Assembly: GCA_012295275.1 (NCBI GenBank)
Contig: CM022674.1
Coordinates: forward strand, 8,394,260 to 8,458,259
Origin: Chrysomallon squamiferum
Lineage: Eukaryota; Mollusca; Gastropoda; Neomphalida; Peltospiridae
DNA: 64,000 nt
Direction of reading: 5' to 3'
The notes below the pieces were generated by a model. That model worked only from the letters and a program-made list of their open reading frames with translations. It was not told the origin of the DNA and did no database searches. The position numbers and the translations under genes are program-made. Shown piece after piece: positions 51,310 to 61,712 of this stretch. Position 1 is the stretch's first letter, and the number at the start of each line of letters is the position of its first letter.

Positions 51310-51474
51310 ATGATGATCAGTTGCGGAGGGTGGTGTTTATTAGTGTTAGTTTTATTTTTCATTTTCTGGTTAAGGTTTATGGCGATGAATGGAAGGAGAA
51401 ACCGACTCACTGCACTCAGTGTATTGAACTGGAGAAAGATACTGAATTATTGTGTTCATCTGCTGATGACGTGA
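51310..51474 (+). CDS. divergent short transmembrane ORF, copy B
   Basis: ATG frame of 54 codons: MMISCGGWCLLVLVLFF, then a hydrophobic end and a basic stretch (MAMNGRRNRLTALSV). This shape, a signal anchor followed by positive residues, fits a small membrane protein or the first exon of another Golgi glycosyltransferase. A second frame overlaps it from a TTG at 51321 (contains WKEKPTHCTQCIELEKDTE) and stays open for 78 codons, but has no ATG. Copy C at 54605-54769 is the same. No downstream exon found. Confidence 0.3.
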   Translation: MMISCGGWCLLVLVLFFIFWLRFMAMNGRRNRLTALSVLNWRKILNYCVHLLMT

Positions 51475-51639
51475 TGTCCTCCCAAAAGACAGACGTCCCA
51501 TTACGCAGACGCAATAAATATCCCAATACACTTTTGAGCGCATTGCCGTTACCTTGAATAATACATTAGTACATGATGAAATAGTCTGATCTATAAATAA
51601 AACTGATTTTATATAATTTTATTTTCTGTTCTGTATTTG

Positions 51640-52060
51640 GTTGTGAAGTGAAGTGAAAAAACTTAACGTGCTAATCAGAGCGAGCTGTTGTGAAGCACGA
51701 GTACGACATGCACGCTTTCTGACAGGTCAGCGGGCGTGTCCGTCGCAGAATTTAAATACCTTGCACCTTGAAAAAAATTAACGTGGTAATCAGAGCAAGC
51801 TGTTGTGATTACAAAATGCCAGCCTTTTTATAACAACGCCTTGGAGTTGAAACATTTGTGGAAACAATAAAAAAAAGCAGATTTGATTGTAGTAATAATT
51901 AAAGTCACGCATTTTCAATTTCATAGCTTAAAAATAAAAGAGCGGATGTGATTTGAAGTAACAATTAAAGTTACACAATCTGAATTCATCGCTTAAAAAT
52001 AAAAAGAGTGGATCTGATTGAAGTAACAAACTTGGTTACGCAATCTGAATTCCGTGACAT
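51640..52060. repeat. internal repeats of unit B: GAGC(G/A)AGCTGTTGTGA pair and 55-bp triplicate
   Basis: Two diverged copies of a block containing TAATCAGAGCNAGCTGTTGT (about 51665 and 51790) are followed by three tandem copies of about 55-60 bp that contain GCTTAAAAATAAAAGAG and GAAGTAACAATTAAAGT (51870-52060). The GCCAGCC(C)TTTTTATAACAAC block preceding the triplicate is also seen near 42880, 48885, 55105 and 56690. Confidence 0.75.
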
Positions 52061-53004
52061 GTCCCTCCAGAAATTTAGAACATTTAGCATACCTATGGTT
52101 TGGAAATTTTCTGATATCACATGACACATAATAATAATAATAATAATGAAGAACAATGGCATATCATGCATATGAAAGTTTTTGTTAAACAATGGCATAT
52201 AATACATATGAAAGTTTTTGTCAACAATGGCATGTAATACATATGAAACTTTTTGTCAAACGATATATAAAATAAAAAATAACGTTATCAGTGTCTCAGC
52301 TTCAGTAACATATTATTTCCCTGGTTCGCCATGAGTTGATCAGTAGACATCATCAAGTCCATAGCCTGGGCGGTCTATCCCACTGTGATCTTCTTAAATA
52401 GACTGCCCCGGAATCAATTCATTACATCCTCAGCCAGCTGGTGTTTGTGTGCTGCATTACAGGAGCTGAACAGAGCATATTCCTTCATTCGTGGAAGGCT
52501 TGAGAACATCTTTTATTTCCAATCCTGGGTGGTGACGCGGTCAGAACTTGGCGCCTCAGGGAACAATTTAGGGAACTTCGTATTCATTTTTTATTTTTCG
52601 TTTTGTCTCTCCCTTTCTGGTCCAACTTAGATTGACTGTTAGTCAGCCGAATGTCGGACTTTTCACCTGGTTGATGTGCAGACATTTCCATCTGGTCACC
52701 TTCCACACTCATCGTTGGATTCAAGAGATGAATGCCAGTCTGATTATCACTGACTGATATTGAGTACAGGCGAAGGTCTTGTAGGGATTCTCAAAATGGA
52801 ATCAGACTTTGAAAAAAATAAAACGATAACTAAAGTTCGGCTAATTACAATAACCTGGTAATATCAATGTAGCAACTTTACAGCATTTTCGCTGGTGTCA
52901 TGGCAACTTGCTTAATCTGAAGTACGTAGAAGTAATATTGTTTTATTGTCAAATACGATGCAAAATGAATATGTTGCTTGATGGTTTATTCTTGTTTAAC
53001 GTCT

Positions 53005-54160
53005 TTATAGTAGTGGAATCCAGTGTGGCGGGAAATGGTCAGATTTCTTAAAAACTTTACTCCAGAATTTATTCTTTTCATCATATAGATTTTTATAATA
53101 CACGACTACACCACCTGACAGATAACTACCCCACCATCCAAATGTACCCACTGTCATAATACTGTGATCGCACAGAGACAATATGGCCATGTCTATTTCC
53201 GGCGGATTTCTTTCAGTGATTAGTTCCATCCAAAGGTCTGTTTTTATATTTTCCTCAACCCAACTTATTGTGTCGCTACAAACAATAAAGACACAATTTG
53301 AAAAATTCGACTGAAAATACATCATTGCTCTTTCTATGTATTCTCTTGAAGCCAAGTAATTTCCCGTATTGCGAGCTAGTTCCGAATCCTTGTCGCCTCT
53401 CTAACATGCACTCCTATTAGACTTATCTTCCCAGAAGTCTTTGATTTATATTTTTTTGGCGAATCGTATTAATTCTCTTTTCTGCAACTGACTTAACACG
53501 ATCTCTGAATCTTAACTGTCGACGAATATTCGATTCCACATTACTGAAATATCTCCACGACTGTAGCAAATTATCTATAGTATAATTAAAATGTCGAGGC
53601 ATCTTGAGAAATGTTTCGTCATACATACAACATTTTTCTGATGTTATTCTTTTAAAACTTTTGAACATGTTGCGATCAGTAAATGTTTTGGCTTCCAACC
53701 AGAATATATTTATAAGTGGATTGTCCGCAGACAATGCTACCGTCATGTTCTTGCTGTGGGCAATGCCGACAAGTGACGCATACGCATACATTTTATTACC
53801 AAGACCGACGTTGTTCAGTTTGACAGGTGCGAGATAGTAATTGCTGGTTTTATCATTGCTGTTTTCATGAGATTTCACTTTACTGACATAGTCTTTTGAT
53901 GGATATTTCATACTTATCTGACCGTTGTTTAACGGTATAACTAGATCAGGTTTGTTGTAGTATACGAGGCAGTTGTTAATAGTCACCATAACACCAATTA
54001 GAACACACGTCAGCAGATAAACTGAAATAAATAAATAAATTAATTAATTAAGAGCATTGATAAATAATTTTAAAATTAGAACGATGTAAGTAAAAAATTA
54101 TAAATTAATTTATTCATTCATACATCAAACGTACTTACACAATAACCTCTTCGGGCACAT
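53005..54160 (-). pseudogene. alpha-1,2-fucosyltransferase copy C, frameshifted
   Basis: Same structure as copy B: exon 1 54160-54139, exon 2 54021-53005. The T run near 53450-53456 has seven T instead of five. One C of CCTCTCCTAAC is missing near 53400, just beside the codons for the GVHVRRGD signature. The two changes do not restore the frame, so the conserved catalytic region cannot be read through. Outside these lesions it is almost identical to copy B, so inactivation is recent, or the lesions are sequencing errors. Confidence 0.85.
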
Positions 54161-54604
54161 CTCTTCAAAAGAAAATAATAACTAGGTCTGATCAGGCGAT
54201 CTGTAAGACAGAAACTATTTTTTTACATACATTTTATCACAACAACAACAATCAACAATAATAAATTACAGAAGTGCCGAAGTATTTGGGTTCAGAGGCG
54301 GTCCAGATTTCCGGATACATGCTAAATATTACTTTAGTATAAATTAATGAATAAAATTTTATTTAACGGATACAAATTAATACAATTCTGGAGCAGTAGA
54401 TATATATATATATATATATATATATAGATAGTGCACCCTTATAAAACCGCCCCCACCGATATGGAAGAAAAAAAAGTTGCAAGTTATAGTCTGAAAACTA
54501 CGTTAATGTAGGTTAAAACAGGTAAATATAAACCCAACATAATTGTAAATTCAGCTGAAATGCTTTACTACACCAGGCGTTTTAATTTTTAACGTATTAT
54601 TTAT

Positions 54605-54769
54605 ATGATGATCAGTTGCGGAGGGTGGTGTTTATTAGTGTTAGTTTTATTTTTCATTTTCTGGTTAAGGTTTATGGCGATGAATGGAAGGAGAAACCGA
54701 CTCACTGCACTCAGTGTATTGAACTGGAGAAAGATACTGAATTATTGTGTTCATCTGCTGATGACGTGA
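54605..54769 (+). CDS. divergent short transmembrane ORF, copy C
   Basis: Same 54-codon frame as 51310-51474, about 445 bp from the start of fucosyltransferase copy C and divergent from it. No new information beyond near-identity. Confidence 0.3.
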   Translation: MMISCGGWCLLVLVLFFIFWLRFMAMNGRRNRLTALSVLNWRKILNYCVHLLMT

Positions 54770-56031
54770 TGTCCTCCCAAAAGACAGACGTCCCATTACG
54801 CAGACGCAATAAATATCCCAATACACTTTTGAGCGCATTGCCGTTACCTTGAATAATACATTAGTACATGATGAAATAGTCTGATCTATAAATAAAACTG
54901 ATTTTATATAATTTTATTTTCTGTTCTGTATTTGGTTGTGAAGTGAAGTGAAAAAACTTAACGTGCTAATCAGAGCGAGCTGTTGTGAAGCACGAGTACG
55001 ACATGCACGCTTTCTGACAGGTCAGCGGGCGTGTCCGTCGCAGAATTTAAATACCTTGCACCTTGAAAAAAAATTAACGTGGTAATCAGAGCAAGCTGTT
55101 GTGATTACAAAATGCCAGCCTTTTTATAACAACGCCTTGGAGTTGAAACATTTGTGGAAACAATAAAAAAAAGCAGATTTGATTGTAGTAATAATTGAAG
55201 TCACGCATTTTCAATTTCATAGCTTAAAAATAAAAGAGCGGATGTGATTTGAAGTAACAATTAAAGTTACACAATCTGAATTCATCGCTTAAAAATAAAA
55301 AGAGTGGATCTGATTGAAGTAACAAACTTGGTTACGCAATCTGAATTCCGTGACATGTCCCTCCAGAAATTTAGAACATTTAGCATACCTATGGTTTGGA
55401 AATTTTCTGATATCACATGACACATAATAATAATAATAATAATGAAGAACAATGGCATATCATGCATATGAAAGTTTTTGTTAAACAATGGCATATAATA
55501 CATATGAAAGTTTTTGTCAACAATGGCATGTAATACATATGAAACTTTTTGTCAAACGATATATAAAATAAAAAATAACGTTATCAGTGTCTCAGCTTCA
55601 GTAACATATTATTTCCCTGGTTCGCCATGAGTTGATCAGTAGACATCATCAAGTCCATAGCCTGGGCGGTCTATCCCACTGTGATCTTCTTAAATAGACT
55701 GCCCCGGAATCAATTCATTACATCCTCAGCCAGCTGGTGTTTGTGTGCTGCATTACAGGAGCTGAACAGAGCATATTCCTTCATTCATGGAAGGCTTGAG
55801 AACATCTTTCATTTCCCATCCTGTTTGGTGACGCGGTCAGAACTTGGCGCCTCAGGGAACAATTTAGGGAACTTCGTATTCATTTTTTATTTTTCGTTTT
55901 GTCTCTCCCTTTCTGGTCCAACTTAGATTGACTGTTAGTCAGCCGAATGTCGGACTTTTCACCTGGTTGATGTGCAGACATTTCCATCTGGTCACCTTCC
56001 ACACTCATCGTTGGATTCAAGAGATGAATGC

Positions 56032-56925
56032 CAGTCTGATTATCACTGACTGATATTGAGTACAGGCGAAGGTCTTGTAGGGATTCTCAAAATGGAATCA
56101 GACTTTGAAAAAAATAAAACGATAACTAAAGTTCGGCTAATTACAATAACCTGGTAATATCAATGTAGCAACTTTACAGCATTTTCGCTGGTGTCATGGC
56201 AACTTGCTTAATCTGAAGTACGTAGAAGTAATATTGTTTTATTGTCAAATACGATGCAAAATGAATATGTTGCTTGATGGTTTATTCTTGTTTAACGTCT
56301 TTATAGTAGTGGAATCCAGTGTGGCGGGAAATGGTCAGATTTCTTAAAAACTTTACTCCAGAATTTATTCTTTTCATCATATCGATTTTTATAATACACG
56401 ACTACACCACCTGACAGATAACTACCCCACCATCCAAATGTACCCACTGTCATAATACTGTGATCGCACAGAGACAATATGGCCATGTCTATTTCCGGCG
56501 GATTTCTTTCAGTGATTAGTTCCATCCAAAGGTCTGTTTTTATGTTTTCCTCAACCCAACTTATTGTGTCGCTACAAACAATAAAGACACAATTTGAAAA
56601 ATTCGACTGAACTTTTGTTTTGCCCGTTTCCTTGGCTCTCGCTTACTTCTTTTACTTCTCTTCTCTTCGCTCTTTAATTACCGAATGCCAGCCTTTTTAT
56701 ATCAACCCCATGGAGTTGAAAAATTTGCGGAAACAATAAAAAGAGCAGATTTGATTATAGTAATAATTAATGTTACACAATTTCAATTCCATAACTTAAA
56801 AATAAAAGAGCGGATATGATTTGAAGTAACAATTAAAGTTACACAATCTGAATTCATCGCTTAAAAATAAAAGGAGCGGATCTGATTGAAGTAACAAATT
56901 TGGTTACGCATTCTGAATTCCGTGA
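56032..56925. repeat. fucosyltransferase array, unit D (truncated)
   Basis: Matches units B and C up to 56610, inside the gene. It then jumps to sequence equivalent to about 51790-52060 of unit B (the GCCAGCCTTTTTAT block and following 55-bp repeats), with higher divergence. Array homology stops near 56925. Confidence 0.85.
56301..56610 (-). pseudogene. alpha-1,2-fucosyltransferase copy D, 3' fragment
   Basis: Only about the last 103 codons remain, from within the SNFSNCVFIVCSDT region to the TAA at 56301. The frame is open and retains CDHSIMTVGTFGWWGSYL, but the GDP-fucose signature, the membrane anchor and exon 1 are lost at the breakpoint at 56610. Confidence 0.92.
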
Positions 56926-58926
56926 TATCGACATCAGCTCTAGTCTGTGGTAGGATGGGTATCAGAACTCGTCTCTATATGTACAGTGCACTGCTCATAC
57001 TGCGAAAGGAAGGCATATGAGGACAGTTTCTTTGCTTGCTTTGCAAATGGAAACCCGTCCAGTATTATTTGTGCTCTACCTTTTTGTTTTCTGAACAAAT
57101 TCTACCCTTCTAAGATCAGCCATGACTACAAAATTTGAATTATTTTTGGTAGGTACATGTAGTTAATGCATAAGAACTTTTATAATGTTGTGTCTGTGAT
57201 TAGCTACTGTTTAAATCCATGATCAGTGAAATACAAGACATCGGTCGTCAGAGACATAATAATCACTGGTATAGAAACAATGTCTGTCTGAAGTGAAATG
57301 TTGCAGCGGAGAAGCCCATGAGCTAAACTCTAAACAAACCGACTTCATAAAACACAGTATCTTTACATTTGTTAATTCCGTTTAGCAAATTACAATTAAG
57401 TTGTCCTAGTTACTTGTGATGAATAACAGCAACAACAGACTGGAGCAGTACCACTGAAGCAGTCAGGGGTGTACAGGATACATTACATGACCCAATAAAC
57501 AGTTTTGTCTCTCAAATGGCATGTCTTATTATGGGATGTCTGTCTTTTGGAAGAGAACCGATGACGTGGCAGAATCTGTTAAGGAATAAAGGAAATCTCG
57601 CTGATTTGACTAAATCTAATAGTTTCAGGAAGACTGTGAAAACCGAAAAAAAAAAACTTGAAATTGATGTCGTAAATTGTGAAATAATAAAACAGAGAGA
57701 AAAAAAAAAAAAAAAAAGTTGTTTTGCGAGTTGCATGTTTGGTAGATATGGACCCCTCTTAACATATCTTGTTACCACCCTTACTGCTATGAATAACGTC
57801 CATATTAAACATACTTCTGATATTAGAACAAGCTGCAGAATATATATAGTGAAACATATTTTAACCTGGGACATTTTATAAACCATTTACAATAGGAAGC
57901 CCTTAGTTTAAATCTATCCTAATCTGTAAGCTAAACCCAAACTAGACCCAATATGAAGCCCTTTTCTTTAATCTAGCCTAATCAATAAGCTTAACAATTA
58001 CCTCGTGCATATTATGATGCCATATTCAGTACTCTACAAACCCATACATTTTGTGACTTTTTTCCTATGACTTTTTTCTGTCACTTTTTTCCAGTCATCG
58101 GATTATTAACTGAATAAGAACAAAGGATCCTACACGACAACTTTTTGTGAAGCAATACTTCTGTGTTCATATTTCTGGCAATCTGCCTTACTTGTCATCA
58201 TAGTCCTGTCCACTCCAAGAATAAAACTGCAGTTTAAAACGCCAAAATAAATTCACTTATTATTATTATTTTTTATTATTATTATTACTATAATCCTACA
58301 TGTATGCCGTGCAGCTTAGTCAAGGCAAAAGTTTGTACTAACAAACATGACTAAAACATGACTAAGAAAAACAAAAATACAACCCACTTTGTGGTGACTG
58401 AGTTTGCTTAGAAATGGTTTGGAAATTTGGATTTGTGGGCTATGGAAAGTTTTGGAAAAGTTATTGAAATTTTGACAGCCCAAGGTTTACGAACCCTGGA
58501 TTGCTTCACTAATTCTTAATAATGTATAGAGGATGACAAACACAACCAGTAGCAGTAATCATCATCAAACAAATTTGACAAACATATTACATTTCAAATG
58601 ATATTAGATCTTTCAGTAATATATCTCATGGGGAAAAATTAAATTTCGTTAATAATAGATGTTCATTAAATCGATATTGTAATGAAAATAAAGTGAGATC
58701 ACGTGACCAGAAAGTTGAACATGAAGTTGTTTCTTGTATATTCGCTGTTAATTAACTTACAGACTAAACAGTCGTCTTTGACAAACTAGTTCTTGTTAAT
58801 GATCCCAGGTACACTGCATTACTCTTCTTCTTTTTTTTCTCGTAAATAATCCACACTTAAAGTATATCCTAATCCACGATTTTAAATACACATTATCTGA
58901 TGAACATGTAGCCTTCCATACGACGA

Positions 58927-59270
58927 TACTGTGTTAATTTATTATATTACTTTTTATATATTTTCTGTATTCTGTTAATGATCTTAGAGCTCGTAACACC
59001 GTAATATTATCTTAATACATGGAAATGAAATTTTCTGTTAATCAATATCTCCTCACAGTGATCAATCGATTCACTTAGTTTGAAAGAAAATTTGAAAGTT
59101 AAACAGAACTTGTTTTTTTTTTTTTTTTTGTGGGTATATTAACTGAATTGACTGATTTGTTTTTAGATTAAGTGAATCGATCACAGTGATGATACAGAGA
59201 ATATAATAGTGCCGTGAGCTGAAGATCATTAACAGAATACTGAAAAAATCTGAACACAGTAATATTCTAT
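58927..59270. repeat. imperfect inverted repeat (foldback element)
   Basis: The left part (58927-59080) and right part (59165-59270) are imperfect reverse complements. TATTCTGTTAATGATCTT is an exact 18-nt match near the outside and CGATTCACTTA a match near the inside. A T-run fills part of the roughly 85-bp spacer. The structure fits a small MITE or foldback element. Confidence 0.75.
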
Positions 59271-59437
59271 GGAACGTCTTTATTAAATTTTCAAAGTTTC
59301 GTCACGCCTATTGCGCTTCCCTTGTGTTGAAATACAAAGCCGCGTTTTATTAAGTACGGTCGGGTCAGAGTGTTACTGAAATCAGTTTGGATGCGCAATA
59401 AAGATAACACGGCAATAGTATTTTGTTGCAAAAATAA

Positions 59438-59491
<54 letters not shown>

Positions 59492-60421
59492 AATAAGTTA
59501 TATGTCTTATACCTTTCGGTTGCACGTGGCGATTTACACATACACAAACTATCAAGGGTTTTTATCTGTTACATGGTGTTTATTTAATTAATTATTTATT
59601 TATTTGATTATTTATTATTAACATCAAGCAAAATAAAAACAGGTTTAAAATTAAAATAATAATAATAATAACTGTGATTTTTACCATAAACCTTACTTGA
59701 TGGTGGTTTTTTGCCGTGTTCTCTCCTAGCTGAGTCTCCAGTGTGCTCGCTTTATCACTGTTCTAAAGTCTTCATGAAGTTGATCTGTTTGTATTCACAG
59801 AGAAAGATTTTCTTTGTTTTGTTTTGTTTACAACCACGACAACAACAACACAAAAACAGGCTCACTGTGAATCCACAAAAGATAGATTTATGTGAACGAT
59901 GAAGTTGTCCTTCTAAAATATGCCCTGATCACAGATTTCCGTTACTGTAAACAGTTTTTTCACATCTGAATGAAGTAAATGTCACCGATGTATATCGTGT
60001 AAGATCTAAGAAATGCAGTAGAAATGGAAAAAAAGAGAGAATTAAACAGAACATTATGTCTCCTCGAAAAAATCTGAAATATGTTAAAAGCAGAACGACA
60101 TCAACACCAACGAAGATGCTTTGTCATTGACGGCTTCGTCACACTCTAGAAAGCACACGTTTTGACCAAATTGAATTCCCTGACCCATTTCAAATTCGGT
60201 CAAAAAATAATTTATAAGTAATAGCTGTTTAAAAAATTATTTATTCAACATGTATAAATTGTAATGTATAAATGGAACAAAGTCCACTGTTGTATACACT
60301 GTTGCTAACAATGCTGAGATAATGAAGTGGCTGCGTAGATTTGTTTCACTTAATTCATTATGTATGAATTTCATATGAGGTTCTTTTCAATAGTGTTGTG
60401 TCACTAGTAGTATATATGTGT

Positions 60422-60486
60422 GTGTATATCTATTATATATGCTCTATGTTTGAGAGAGTGAGCACATATAATAGATATATATACAC
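60422..60486. repeat. short AT-rich hairpin
   Basis: Arms containing ATCTATTATATATGCTC and GAGCACATATAATAGAT pair with few mismatches around a loop of about 15 nt. Confidence 0.7.
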
Positions 60487-61455
60487 AGATATGAAAGGGG
60501 GAGTGTTTGGGTGTGTTTCAGTTTATCATATATTCATATTTTCTGAACAATTCCTGTCCATTCGAAATGTTTTCTTTAACACTGTCAGGTGGGCATTATA
60601 TATTTTGTCACTGATAATGATTAATCGCGCCGGCTTCTTCATTGTTGATGGTAGTTATATATTCAGCGGAATTGAATTCGTTCCAAGTGTATAGGCTTAT
60701 TTATGAAATCACACAAAAGGTTTCTATTCTTAAATGTTTTTGATTGATACTTAGATATGTTAGTTTGTGTTAGTCATGTATGTTTTTATGAATGTGTTTG
60801 TGTGTGGGTGTGTGTTAAGACGGTTATTACCTAGATTAATTTTCACTGTGATAGACAATTTAAAGTTTTTCTATTAAAATGTTTACATATATATTACAGA
60901 CTTAATACACATTTATTACTTTATTTGTTCTTAGTAATTTTATCAAATTAAAATAAATCGGATTAGTCATTAAAGCTAAATAATAATAAAAAAAATTGTA
61001 GTTGGCAGTTGGCGGTTGTTTATTTAATTTTACATGGTCGGTAAAATTCATCAGTATCTTGATACAAACACTTTAATAACGTGTATGAATTCCATTACGG
61101 CACTAGTTGGAGTGACATCATCATAATCTGAAAATATGAATTCATTCATGATTCAGTGGAAAAGTTATTGGTACTATATCAGTGTACATTAATATTAACA
61201 TATACTCTTCTAAATAATGCACAACCTGTAAGTATCCATAAAGTGTAGCCAAAAGCACAGACTTCAAGTTTTTGGAATCACAGGTAGTCTTTTGTATAAT
61301 TTTATCATAATTACGTTTATATTCCTGGTTGTATGTGGTTTTGACGCCACAGGACAGTTTGTTCCTATGACAGAGATATTATTAGTCACTTATTTCATTC
61401 CCTTCAACGTCTACCACCTCCTCCCTCCCGTTTCATACGCGCAGGTGGAGGTGGA

Positions 61456-61457
<2 letters not shown>

Positions 61458-61542
<85 letters not shown>
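61458..61542. repeat. (GA)n microsatellite upstream of AGXT
   Basis: About 42 GA copies, ending about 170 bp before the AGXT start codon, preceded by a GGTGGAGGTGGAG tract. It may lie in the promoter or in a 5' UTR intron. A possible acceptor (TTTGTTTGCAG) is at about 61634. Confidence 0.97.
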
Positions 61543-61544
<2 letters not shown>

Positions 61545-61712
61545 GATCTTTAACTCAGTTAAAACACTGTATCTTCTTATCATCACTGTCATAATAGAAA
61601 CTGTTTATTTATTTGTTCATTTGTTTGTTTGCAGCTTTGTGTCGTTGGGTTGGGGGTTCATTTGTCAAACGTTATTCGCGAATAAAACCGAATTTACCAC
61701 AGAAATAAAAGA

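Larger units (their letters stand above)
48777..52735. repeat. fucosyltransferase array, unit B with 5' flank module
   Basis: 48777-49440 matches 42730-43436. The tandemly repeated part proper is about 49440-52735 and is repeated almost identically at 52736-56031, a period of about 3.3 kb. Confidence 0.93.
52736..56031. repeat. fucosyltransferase array, unit C
   Basis: Near-identical to 49440-52735. The same junction (integrase-tail sequence joined to AATGCCAGTCTGATTATC) marks both of its ends, at about 52725-52740 and 56020-56036. Confidence 0.95.
56926..61290. other. intergenic region between the array and AGXT
   Basis: No gene supported. A frame of 121 codons at 57516-57881 is open on the plus strand, and the opposite strand is open too, but it is Lys-rich because of A-runs and matches nothing I recognise. 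Contains three short repeats of a GACTTTTTTCC-type motif near 58052-58093, AAT arrays at 59440-59492 and two inverted repeats (separate entries). Confidence 0.55.

Noticed and set aside
57512-57886. Open frames of more than 120 codons on both strands
   Set aside because: Both depend on an A/T homopolymer tract, have no recognisable motif, and lie in a region without splice or promoter support. Simultaneous openness of both strands suggests chance.
61292-61546. ORF ending in a long Arg/Glu run, and its complement with a Ser/Leu run
   Set aside because: This is the (GA)n microsatellite read as codons.
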